Source: Diphasiastrum complanatum
Taxonomy: Eukaryota > Streptophyta > Lycopodiopsida > Lycopodiales > Lycopodiaceae
Assembly (NCBI GenBank): GCA_029204225.1
Contig: MU832552.1
Coordinates: forward strand, 1 to 64,000
DNA: 64,000 bases
Direction of reading: 5' to 3'
This document shows, piece by piece, positions 44,952 to 55,925 of the stretch. The notes below the pieces were generated by a model. That model saw nothing but the letters and a program-made list of their open reading frames with translations. It did not search any database and was not told where the DNA came from. Positions within the stretch are counted from its first letter, which is position 1; every line of letters starts with the position of its first letter. A program made the position numbers and the translations under genes.

Positions 44952-45226
44952 CAGTTAGAATTAAAGTAGAATTACTGTGTTACTATACTGTGGGTCCTAT
45001 TAGTGGATAAGGATCAGTTGGCCTCGCCACGAGGCAAGTCGACGGGACACGCGTCCCGCCAATGGCAACCTGGGTCATGCATGGGTTGCCTGAGTAAACA
45101 ACTATATGTACAGTGTAATTTTGTTTTGAGAAATACAGTTGCTATGTGAGCTTGTTGTGGAGAGTGTTTTCTATATGTGTTACTGTGTAGCATGATCTGT
45201 GTCCCTGTGCAAAGCAAATTCTAAGT
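44952..45226 (+). repeat. 5' LTR of copia I
   Basis: About 275 bp between AGTTAGAATT and AATTCTAAGT (imperfect inverted ends close to TGTTAGAATT/AATTCTAACA), followed by a primer site. No 3' partner in the window. Confidence 0.6.
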
Positions 45227-45240
45227 TGGTATCAGAGCCG
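45227..45240 (+). promoter_or_regulatory. Primer-binding site of copia I
   Basis: TGGTATCAGAGCCG, exact over the first 13 bases. Confidence 0.9.
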
Positions 45241-46537
45241 TACAGGGAGTGTACACAGTACAGCGTCGCCGTTGAAGAGAGCTTAGGGAGAACTGTCTTC
45301 TGAGAGTTCGGGATTTACGGCGGGTTGAAGACGGAAAGAGAAGCATTGGTGCACAGTTTCTAATTTATAGAGGCTTGCTAAGCTCAGCAAAGGGATTATT
45401 AGCCTGTGCATAGCATCAGACAAGGAAAAATTTGGTGAAAGTTTGACAATTTTGAAGCCAGCTAAAAATTGAAACCGGTCTTGGGGTTACGGTTTTTATA
45501 CATGACTGGTGATTTCTTCGTTGTTTGCGCACCGTTTTGAATGCCGTAAGGACAGGAAGGAAACTAATCACATTGTCAACCAGCCATGGAGAGATTCTAA
45601 GGTTTATGTCAGAGATTTGTCTCCAGACAGTTAACCTAGCAGATTTGCGATAAAAGAGTGAAAAAAGCCACTTTGTCAAGTTGAGCTAAAATCACCGTTT
45701 CTTCACAGAATTTCTTGACTGAACACTCTACAGTCTTGGAATCAGTAGGACGACCCTGCTCCAGGCCTCATATTGTGCTCAAATCGATCCACAGATGAGT
45801 TAGGTCTGACATTTTTGAGTGAGGGGAGGCGCGGACGCAGACAGGGAGGTCGTGGGCTGTTTGCGCACCCAACGCAATGGAACTGTAGTGTCTCGAAGGC
45901 CATAGCGACTGTAGGAGCGTGGTTCAACACCCAGATGCAGTTTGGACCTTTGGATGAGGTGTCAAATGCATCGACTGTCCAAAATTTGTGATGGGAGAGA
46001 AACTTGGACCACAAGATTTGGTTCAGCCATTGGATGAGCTTTGAACAGGGCCTTGAAGAAGTGAAGTGCATTCTAGCCTTCAACTTCATTAAAAATTTTC
46101 ATACTGAAAGTTGAGTTGGGTCCCTTCACAAGTGAAGAGTGAAGTTTCTTCAAGGTGAAGAAACAATTCAAAAACTAGAAAAGTCCCTATTTTTGGGTCC
46201 TTTGCCCGTTTCGACCCAAACGAAAGGCTATAACCTCCAAATGAAGGGCACTCGGATAGTACCTGCAAGTACGGTACAGCAAAACAAAGTGATTGCAGCA
46301 GAAAAAGTGTTCAGAGTATGCCAAAAGTGATTTCACCATTCCATTGGGCACGTTGTTGGGAGTTGACAACTGAGTGCATTTCGGAAGGCGACGCCGATTT
46401 GGCATTCAAATTGGTGGGAAAGCGGCGAGTGGCCTGGTGAGGGAAAAATTGCAGTTCATTATTTTCAACTTCTGACATCACTGTTGGCCTCGGCATACTG
46501 TTCTTAGCCTAAGGCAGAAGTTTCAAGCAGTTTTGCG
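45241..46537 (+). other. Long 5' leader of copia I
   Basis: 1.3 kb between primer site and gag ATG, without a recognisable domain. Small frames on both strands look incidental. Confidence 0.65.
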
Positions 46538-46831
46538 ATGGCAAACATGGGAGAGTCCATTTTGAGTGAAAGTAGCAAATTGGACGGGATTTCCAACTAT
46601 GCAGTGTGGCAATTCAAAATGAAAAACATACTGATGGAGAAACACATGTGGGAAGTTGTCACAGGTGATGAGAGAAGGCCGCCAAATGAAGCAGACATCA
46701 AAGTGTTCGACAAAAAGATGAGGAAGGCTTTGACCTTCATTAACTTGTCAATGAAGTATCACATCATTACCCACATTTGTGATGCTATTACACCCAGATA
46801 GACATGGGATGTGTTAAAGGAATAGTTCGAA
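46538..46831 (+). pseudogene. Copia I gag N-terminus with two amber stops
   Basis: Frame begins MANMGESILSESSKLDGISN then YAVWQFKMKNILMEKHMW, the standard copia gag start, preceded by a plausible ATG context (gcgATGG). TAG codons at 46799-46801 and 46823-46825 interrupt it in the phrase TPR-stop-TWDVLKE-stop-FEM. In related gag proteins both positions are usually Gln or similar, so CAG-to-TAG changes are likely. The frame itself is unshifted into the next 635 codons. Confidence 0.85.
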
Positions 46832-48739
46832 ATGTCAAATTTGTCAAGAATCATGTTTCTAAAGTTAAAATTGAATAGTGTCTGCATGGAGCAAGGAGTG
46901 CACATTCAGATGTACATGACCAGAATCAAGACAATGAGAGATGAACTGCATACTATTGGCGAGCGCATACGTGATGTGGAACTGGTGCACAATGCATTGT
47001 GCGCCATTGCAGAATCCTATCAGATGTTTGTGAGCGGAATAGCATCAAGAGAAAGATTGCCAACCTTTGACGAGCTCACAGGAATCTTGATGCAAGAAGA
47101 GCAACGGCGAGAAATGGTGAAAGCCAGACGTCAAAATGCTGACGATCAGGCACTTGCGACACGTCAAAAACAAGGCAAGGGCAAGGGCAAGAAGAAGTCT
47201 AAGCAGCAATTTGCCAAATCTCAGGAGGATGAGGGATCTTCCAATAAAACTAAGAAGAAAGGCAAGTACTTCCATTGTGGTAAAAAGGGCCATTGGAAGA
47301 GTGAATGTCGCAAATTCCTGGCGGAACAAGGCAAGGGAAAACCAAAACAAGCAAGTAACCTTGTCGATGAGGGTGAGATTGAAGACTCTAGCATCTTCAT
47401 ATCTGCATTGTCATCTAATCAAGATGATCAAGCATGGTATATTGACTCAGGAGCCACAAGACACATGACAGGTAACAAGAATTGGTTCAGTAGTTTGAAG
47501 GTGTTGGATAATGTAACATCTGTCTCACAAGCAAATGGTGAGGTGTGCATGATCAAGGGGATAGGCATCGTTTCAATCCAACTACCTGATGGCAAAAGCA
47601 AGATAATCAGGGAGGTACTTTACGTACCAGGTTTGAAGAAAAATCTACTTTATACTGGAGTCATTATTGATCAAAAGTTGAAAGTAGAATTTGCCCATGA
47701 TCGTTGCTTTGTGAAGGATGCGAACCAAAAGTTCAAAGTTATTGCGGATGGAGTAAGAGAGCCCAATACAAAATTATACAGATTGAATGCTACAATCAAG
47801 GGGCAACATGGACTTGTATCGTCCATTCCTTCGCAAACTGAGTTGTGGCATAAGAGGCTTGGTCACTTGAACTTGGGAAGCCTCAGTTTGATGAGAAAAT
47901 TGGAGATGGTAACAGGATTGCCTACCATAGAAGATCACTTGAAATCGATGTCCGAGTCTTGTGTATATGGGAAGCAACATCGAGAGAAGTTCAATAAAGG
48001 GGACATTGCAAGAGCAAAGAACATCCTGGATTTAATCCACACAGATTTATGCGGGCCTATGAGGACTATGTCCTTAGGTAAAGCCTTCTATTTCATGACC
48101 TTTATTGATGATATGTCACGTAAGACGTGGATCTGTTTCTTGAAGAAGAAATCAGACGCATTTGACAACTTCAAGAGCTTCACAGCATTGGTCAAAAATC
48201 AGACAGGTAGGAAGATCAAAGTTCTAAGATTAGATAGTGGAGGTGAGTACAAGTCTAATGACTTTAAAGATCTTTGTGATCAATGTGGGGTTAAAAGACA
48301 ATTTATGCAAGCTCATACTCCTGCTCTCAATGGTGTAGCTAAGTGCAAGAATCGTACGATTGTGGAAAGTGCCAGATCTATGCTAGCTGAGATGAAACTA
48401 TCAAAAGATTTTTGGTCAGAAGCATGTAGCACGGCAATCTATCTTCAAAATAGAAGTCCTATCATTGCCATACCAAAGATAACACTTGAGGAAGCATTCA
48501 CAAAAAAGAAGCCAAAGGTGAATCACTTGCGAATCTTTGGATGTAAAGCCTTTGTACACATTCCTAAGGAAGAGAGACGTAAACTTGATGTAAAAGCTAT
48601 CAAGTGCATATTCCTAGGATATGATGATCGTGTGAAGGGCTATAGATGTTTTGATCCAGTCGAAAACAAAATCCATATAAGCTGTGATGTTATCTTGATG
48701 AATCCAAGATGTATGAAGACGAGGATGCTGAGAAGATAG
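46832..48739 (+). pseudogene. Copia I gag-protease-integrase, 635 codons
   Basis: Remarkably long unbroken frame. Gag helices lie at 1-100. A zinc knuckle YFHCGKKGHWKSEC is at 146-159 (Tyr replaces the first Cys), and the protease WYIDSGATRHMTG at 202-214. The integrase zinc region has LWHKRLGHLN (338-347) and CVYGKQHREKF (377-387), with Ser where the first Cys of the pair is expected. D405 lies in IHTDLCGPM and D468 in RLDSGGEY. K504 in NGVAKCKNR stands where the catalytic Glu belongs. LRIFGCKAFVHIPKEERRKL follows. The frame ends at 48739, shortly before the element is cut at about 48800; RT and RNase H are absent. Confidence 0.9.
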
Positions 48740-48799
48740 ACACATCTAGTGGAAAAGATGGTATAGTGAGGATACCACCTGATGATGATCCATTCAATG

Positions 48800-49663
48800 G
48801 TCACAACATAAATCATAGATATTTGATAATTACTTCATTGATTGCTAAAGCAAATTAACAAATCATCAATAATTCAAAAAGACATGTAAATTCATTAGAT
48901 TCATGAGAGCAAAAGAGGATAATTGTATTATTAACGAGAACACAATCCATTAAAATTGGGAATTTGATAAACTTGTCTCCCTTCTTCTATAGCCAAAATG
49001 TGTATATTTTATGTATTTAAAATTGAAATAAGTACAATCATGTTTCTTTATCATCTTAAAAGACCAACTTTGGCATATTGGTCATGAAGAAATATTATCC
49101 TATCATATGGATCAAAAATTAGGTCCATCCTCCTTTTGTTGAATCTATGTATCCAAAGTATACCACTAAAGTAGATACTCTAGGAACATCTTCAAGTACA
49201 TAGCAAACAATTTTATAACATTGCCTCTTTTCATGAAAACAATTTCATATACATTGTCGCAATATTTATCCCCCTTACAACAAAACATTATAATTAGGCA
49301 ATAGATGGTTAACATCAAGTGTTTAAGAGCAACTATGGAGATAGAATCTAGAATTCCTTTCTAGCAATGGCGAGGATTTTTCTAGGCAATCCAACCACAC
49401 AATGCATATTCAATAGGTGTCTAAAGGTACATATCCAAAAGCAGGAAACAAAGACATGCTAAATACCAACACTATCAAGCCCTGGAGGCTCCAATGAGAT
49501 GAATAGTTTCAATGTTAAGATGACTCAATCCATGCCAAACATGAAGAGCTTGTGCATGCCTGCACTGAATAAATGTGCCTGGCCGAGAAGAGATCAGCAT
49601 TGACACTTTATGAAGCATCCAGCCTGCCTAGCCATGCTACTGTTGGTTGTTATCGGACGTAAG
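48800..49663 (+). other. Intergenic between copia I and the RING gene
   Basis: AT-rich, no gene. It includes the 3' flank of the minus-strand RING gene; no clear polyadenylation signal was singled out. Confidence 0.5.
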
Positions 49664-50608
49664 CTAATCTGACATATCAGCAACAACAACTTTTGCTCTA
49701 CAGCAAGGGCATTGGGTATGGGCTTCAAGCCATGGCACTAAACAATTGCGATGAAACCTATGCCTACATGGAAGGTATAATGTCATCTGCCCAACTAAAA
49801 ATGTTTCAAGACAAACAGGGCATTCTGGTTGCTCATACGATTCGGCCTCGATCGAATCTAGACATTTACCTCCTTTGGACCGAAAATTTTTCCTTTGCAA
49901 GGAGTTCAGAGCAGCTTGATTGACTCCTTTCTCGTCCTTGGCAAGCCTTTCATTGGTAGTTATCCCAGCTGATCCTTGCGCTGATGAAACCGAGGCTGGT
50001 GAAGAAGTCCTCACAATCCCTATTCTCTTCCATGCTTCAAAATTCCAGAAGCATTCATCCTGATTATCCATATTCACATTGCTATAGTACTTCCTGTAAA
50101 AAACTCCAGGGCACAAAAGAAAGAAGATCAGATTGGAGTACAAATTTCAAATAACTAGGAAAATCCTGGTAGAAGAAAAGCATTGACGTATTACCTACGA
50201 GCAAGAGCTGATGCTCGAAATCTTTGATCCAGACGATCTCTCGCCTCAAGTGCAGCTTCACACACGTTACCTCTTGCCTGCCCTCTTACCAAAACTGGTT
50301 GTTGAGAATGTTCTATTTGCCCAAAATCTGCCCTCCTGGTTAAAGCAAGCTCCCTGCTGCTGCCGCCTTGTGCCAAAACTTGCAAATGCTCTTGGGGACA
50401 ACCATGCTGCTGCAAAAAGGTCAACCAGAGAAGGTAAATGCAAAAATAATTGTTGCAAAAGAGAACTGGTTTTTCGCATTAAGGATGGCAATGAAATATT
50501 TCAAGATTCAAGCACACAATCTTTGACCAAGAGATTTACATGGCTACAGATAACAGTAGTCGTCTTGTTCCATTAAGGTTAGTGGATCACGGGAGTAGAT
50601 ATGAACAG

Positions 50609-50664
<56 letters not shown>

Positions 50665-51311
50665 TTGAAATGAAATGGAATGCTTTGTTCTTGTGCGCTG
50701 GACACCCGTCTGGATCGATGGGACAAAACAAATACATATGCAACACCTTGTCTTTGGCAGCTCTACATAGCTGCTGCTTTAATCTATTAACAACAAAAGC
50801 TAAAATCAACATCAAAAAATGTTCTCTAAATCATTCGCTAAATGGAGGGATCAAATGCTACATATATCAAAACAGCCCAATATTGTTGTGATCACAATGC
50901 TTGCTTGCTGGGCTGCTATCAAAATACACACATCAATAGTAAGCTTGACCACGACAATTTCTAATCGAGATCCTTTTGATTGCCAAAACTGCTACAAGAA
51001 ACACAAGGTGACAAAACCAAAAGCTCATCTTTTCAAAGCATTTGTTGCAGCCCCAAATTTTCCTCAAATAGTGCAGAGCAGAAAACTAAAACCTGAAAGT
51101 AAAAGCAGACATCAGATCTTGCCTGATATACATTGATCATCTCACGATCTTCTGCTTGATCCCGATGGCAATACAGGGGGAAGAAATGATGGCCATAGTG
51201 AGCACTGATTGATCTTGATAGCGATCCATGATCCTTAGACGATGGCGAAGGCCTGGTCAAAAATTCACGACGTTTGCGCCTTCTGCGTGCGGCTTCAACT
51301 GCAGGCATCAT
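49664..51311 (-). CDS. RING-H2 finger protein, probable E3 ubiquitin ligase
   Basis: Three coding exons: 51311-51093, 50409-50195 and 50093-49664, with GT-AG introns (donors at 51092 and 50194; acceptors TTTGCAG and TTTTACAG). They join in frame to 287 aa ending at TAG. The N-terminus has MMPAVEAARRRRKRREF, an Arg-rich possible nuclear signal at about 8-17. The middle is Gln/Arg-rich. A RING-H2 domain closes the protein: CPVC (236-239), C254-x-H256, H259, C262, C273-x2-C276, spacing typical of C3H2C3 RINGs that recruit E2 enzymes. The start at 51311 is preferred over an upstream in-frame ATG at 51335. There is no transmembrane segment in the spliced product. A GA microsatellite lies in the region upstream of exon 2. 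Not truncated; the one host gene that looks alive. Confidence 0.85.
50611..50661 (+). repeat. (AG)n microsatellite in RING gene intron 1
   Basis: About 51 bases of AG between exons 2 and 1; reads CT on the sense strand. Confidence 0.97.
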
Positions 51312-51540
51312 GATGCTTAACTGTTCTAGTATCAAAAATCTGTGTCAGATTAAAAATGAACTCCTGTTGCAACCAGAAGCGGCCTAATTCATCCCACAAC
51401 CAAACAGATTTTCTTCAATGGAGTTGATGTAGAGAACAATTTCCGTGATTATGTTTCTGGATCGATCCAAATCTCCGAAGAGCTCAGCGATGGCGGAGGG
51501 AGCAGAAGACTTTGGCTGCTGTGCTTTAGTTCTCTCTCTC
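51312..51540 (-). other. Probable 5' UTR of the RING gene
   Basis: GC richer than its surroundings, with a CT-rich stretch (gagagag on the minus strand at 51531-51541). It contains a possible 5' UTR intron acceptor (ATACTAG near 51330). Confidence 0.4.
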
Positions 51541-51630
51541 TTGGTAAGGTAGAGGCTTAAGCCGAGCTAGCTGCTACATTATGTAACCAGAACTGGTTTA
51601 GTACCTAACCCTGGTTATATTGAGGTACAG

Positions 51631-51640
51631 TTTATAAAAA
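51631..51640 (-). promoter_or_regulatory. TATA-like box upstream of the RING gene
   Basis: TTTATAAA at 51631-51638 (palindromic), about 320 bp upstream of the ATG and about 90 bp before the CT-rich leader. Confidence 0.4.
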
Positions 51641-51649
51641 GCCCAAGAT

Positions 51650-52250
51650 ATATCCACAATGGCCCAAAGTAGGAGTACCTGCTAACTACTATAGATCTTG
51701 AGGACATTAAGGTGGACCTAAAGACTGAGATACTAATGTCTAGCTAAGGCCCCACGCTCACTAACTATAGAGCCCTTTGGAATAGCATATATAGCCCCTT
51801 GGAATAGCATAATTAGGTGGCATGATGATACTCAACTTCTATGGAGTCTTTTACATTTTTGGAGGATGGGGCCTTGCCACCAACCTCATTTATGGCCATT
51901 TATAGAAAAATAAACTTTTGCTTGAAAATGATGGAGGCTTGGTCATGTAGCATAGGCTATGGGATGAGGGTGTCCCAATTGAATGTCGTGGCCATTAGGG
52001 CTTGCCACCTTCCAAGGGCCAAGGAAGATTGGTGGGTGTTTTTGGCTCTTGGATGCCATAGCCAAGAGTGGTGGGTGTTTGGCTCTTGGGAGATTCTCGT
52101 GGACAGTTGAGGAAGATTGGTGGGTGTTTGGCTCTTAGGAAATGCTCGTGGATACTTTCTAGGAGGTAACATCCAAATGGCACCAAAGTAGTTGTATCCA
52201 TTGTGGGTTAGTTTATGCACTTGGATCTAATATGGGCACACATACTGCAC
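51650..52250 (+). repeat. Region with a short degenerate tandem repeat
   Basis: The phrase aggaagattggtgggtgtttggctcttgg occurs at 52022-52050 and 52108-52137, with a partial copy at 52066-52090, interleaved with gcttctcgtgga-like spacers. No gene recognised around it. Confidence 0.6.
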
Positions 52251-53590
52251 TTTCTGCTCCAATGCTCTTTGTCATATTATACTCACTCAGCTTTATGGTG
52301 TAAACCAGAAAAAGTAGGTGATGGTGACCTATAAGACCTCAAAAAATGCACTAAATTTTTTTTGACTAAGTTTCTACATATAAATTTTTTTGGGTATTCC
52401 AAATGCATGCAAGATGGAGTAGCTATAGCTTGCAATGTTCAAATTTAAAGTCATCATTCCCTTCAAAAATCAATTTGGAGTTAAGTGACATGCCCTTGCA
52501 AATTTGGGCCATCTAAATTGAAGTGCATAACTTGTATAGAAACCTTCAGTTTGACATCTGCAATTCATTTTAAGAGTCATAAGTCAAGTAAGATGTTCAA
52601 AACGGCCCCTAAGTTTGAACTTTGAGCAAATGAGCATTTTGCCAACTTTGAACTTCGATTTCAGCTCCTAACTTCAAAAGATCCATCTTTTGTGGATGTT
52701 ATGGTTTAACTCCAAGTTTTCAACTTTCAAATTTTTAAAGTAAGGCAAGTTCTATATACTAAGTCACATGACAATCTTGAACACTATGAAACACATCATG
52801 GAAATAGAACATGAAGGGCAATCTTGAACATCAAATTTAAACCTATAGCACTTGCCTCTAGCAAGTAGACAAGGACTTCATTTGGAGCTAAACTCTTTTT
52901 GGATTGAATGCCAATCTAGTCCTTGATAATGTGGTTCATCATGGTTTGTCTCAAGTGGGTACAACTACTAAGAGGTAAAATCTTTTGTGGCCATTGGACC
53001 TAGAAACATGAATTTATCCAATTTCTAGACCCACCTAAGCCTCCTCCTAATAGAGAATTGTTGATATTCATATGATAAGCCATGTTGCCCTCATATGTTA
53101 TGTCATTTTTTGAAAACATCTCATTGGAGTTATCGTAAAAGGCTTTTTATAAAAGTCCAAATGCCAATTGTGTGTAACTCTTTTTTTTATCATCTTGACT
53201 TTTTATTTTTGCAAATCAGTAAGAGACTAGTATATTTTTCACAAATGTATAATACAGAAGGTAGCTATACAAGTCAAACCATCAAGTCTCGAAGGGGTAA
53301 AATTGAAAAATACTAGTAAGGGGACCCTGTGCACACCACGAAGGGAGGCGGTCCACCTAGCATAAACTAAAGAGCATCTACAAAATGTAAAGCAAAGTGT
53401 AAACATATATTCATCAAGAGATGAATCATTGAGTCATAAAAAATGTACTGTTTACGTGTCATCCAAATCTTTCAAAGAACAAAATGTCATGTACTTTTAG
53501 TACATCAGTGCTAAGCAATGCAATATAATATCCATTGTAAGCTTTCTAAGCCCAAAAGGAGCTATTAGCCTTAAAAATAAGGCGGTTCCC
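52251..53590 (+). other. Anonymous AT-rich DNA
   Basis: No coding region, element end or structured repeat recognised. Confidence 0.5.
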
Positions 53591-54025
53591 TCTTTAGGCC
53601 CTTCAAAGTAATTAAATAAGGATCATAGGCCAATAAGGGCCTAATGGACACTACATAAGACTTAACAAGGGCTAACTATCCCTTAAGATAGTTATGTTTA
53701 GATAAGTTAGAGCATTGTCTATAAGTAGGCAAGTGACATCAGTTTTTGAATCTTTTGGCTCATTTGCAAAGGAGAGCTCTAAGCTTTCCCTTGTGAATGT
53801 GAGCCTTGTGATTTCCATTGCTAGGCCTCATATGCCTTATCTACATGAATTTGTGCTCTATTTATTGCTATGTACTCACTCTTCCACCCCTAATGTCATT
53901 TCATGGAGATCTCTTTGTTTCTGGCTCTCATTGGATATGTTACCTTGAATGCATTGTAACTTTTCGTGTTATTAGATTTACTTCCATTGTAATGACTATT
54001 AGTTTAGATTTGGCACATGACATTC
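53591..54025 (+). repeat. Possible LTR before a primer-site-like sequence
   Basis: Non-coding block ending at 54025 next to a primer-site-like sequence. The boundaries are uncertain and no partner is present. Confidence 0.35.
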
Positions 54026-54040
54026 TTGGTATCAGACCCC
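54026..54040 (+). promoter_or_regulatory. Primer-binding-site-like sequence
   Basis: TTGGTATCAGACCCC resembles TTGGTATCAGAGCC with one change. No retroelement domain follows. Confidence 0.45.
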
Positions 54041-55569
54041 TGACCCTTGCATAGGCATTAAGCTTGCATAGGTTAGTAGCAATTCCAAGAGAACTTTGAA
54101 TTTTTAATTTTCAGGGTTTCTAGTTAGTTCTTCTTCGATTGTTGATTATAGATTTTTTTTATAGTACTTTTCTAGACCAGAACCTACTTCAAGTTCTATT
54201 TTATCATTTAAGAGAAAAGGACTTGATCTACAAGGCTAAGTCGTCCCTACTAGGTTCTTACTACCTCTACAAACAAGGAAGTCAGTCTGGTAATAATATT
54301 GATTACGAACTACAGCAAGAAGCAAAAAATTTTTGGAAAACCTGTTGCAAATTAGAAAATAGTAGGGAACCAACCAATATACCACTAGTTCACAAGATCT
54401 GCAAGAATTCGACCAGTTCATGATTGTTGAGTTAGGTTCAAAATGGATCTCCCCAAGATCTAGCTTTCAAACACACAGAAAGAATACTATGGAGCCATGC
54501 CACCCAACCAACTAGAAGCAAAAAGTCAAATCCCAATTAGGTTCTCTCTCTCTCTCTCTCAAGCCACAGGTGAAATAGTTTGATATTAGTTTAAATAGCT
54601 TGTTTCTTAGTTCTTTAAGAAATTTGCCACTTTCATGTTTGGCCCATGATTTTTTAGAACTAAACTAAAAAATCATTTTGTTGTGAAAATGTCTCATTCG
54701 CAAGTTTGCATGTCCATTAAATCATATAAGTCCAAAAAATGAAATAATGTGCTTGCCTTTTATGGACCTTTTATTGATTGCTAGAATGCTAACAAATGCA
54801 ATTAATCATAAAAAATGATGCATGAGATCTTTTATTGTATCTTTCAATTGTTTTCTAATAGGTATTAGTATATGAAGTTGTTACTCAATCTTAATGTAAG
54901 GGAATGTCCTTCCTTGAGACTTTCTGTGGTTGTTCAGGTAAATTTTGAAGTTACATCTTGCCCTAAGAGGTTCGCCATAGCTGTCAAATTGTCCCCAACT
55001 ACTAGGTCACTAGAAAAACCATTCTCCCATATGATAATCTCCACAATGACTTTCCCACAAATTGTATTGTGTTAGATAATTTTTGTTTTGGGTTTGAGCT
55101 ACATTGGTAGCTTTATTGTGCCATACTTAGCTTTTAGTCTCTGAATGGTATGATCTAGCAAAATAAGTTTCAATATGAGTGAGTATTCACCAAGATTATA
55201 TGGACAAGCATCACAAATTTGATTTGCATGTGGCATACATACAACTCTAAATGCCAAAATTTTGACATTGCCAGTGAAACTAATCAATAGAATCCACAAC
55301 AAGGCTTTTTGATGATGAATGATGCAGTTTCTAAAGCTAGTGAATGTTCTATAGAAAAAATGTTATTTTCAATGGAAGGATATTCACATCACAGAGGGCC
55401 TTCTACTTGCAACAAACATTTGTAGACCTTGCTAGACAATATAAAATATGTCTCGGAGTTTGGTGAGGGTTGTGCAAAAATTATGTATTGTGAATGATTT
55501 TAGGTTGCAAAAGTTCTTTTACTTAGAAAATGCTCAAAAATTGTCTTTTAAAAGAAAAAATGTAACTAT
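54041..55569 (+). other. Anonymous DNA
   Basis: No gene. 54490-54570 resembles 18590-18720, including the CT/GA run, so both belong to one dispersed repeat. Confidence 0.45.
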
Positions 55570-55925
55570 GGCATGGCATAAAAACCAAGCAAGAACCTTG
55601 GCAAACCTTTGAGAAAATCCAATTTGGGATTCTAGAGGTGGGCAACAATTAGGTAACCAACTTTGGGTGCTTTGTTTTTTTGTTTTTAAAATTTTTTTGA
55701 ACTTTCACATGGCATCAAAATCGAGCAAGAACTTTGGCAAATTGCTGAGAAAACCCAAATTGGCATTTTGGAGGTGGGCGATGGTTGGTTGACCAATTAT
55801 TAGGGCCTATTTTTTTTTTTTAACTTTGCATGGCATCAAAATTGAGCATGAGCCTTTTCAAACCTATGAGAAAATGTCAACTAACCAATTACGAGTGCTT
55901 TGCTTCCTCTTCATTTTTTTTTTTG
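55570..55925 (+). repeat. Three-unit minisatellite, about 120-140 bp units
   Basis: Units start at about 55570, 55706 and 55827 with gcatggcat(a/c)aaaa.c.agca.gaac, share tgagaaaa.cc and gaggtgggc, and end in T-rich runs. The third unit is shortened. Confidence 0.85.

Noticed and set aside
51957-52220. Minus-strand frames of 68-87 codons with repeated phrases
   Set aside because: Arise from the short tandem repeat at 52022-52137.
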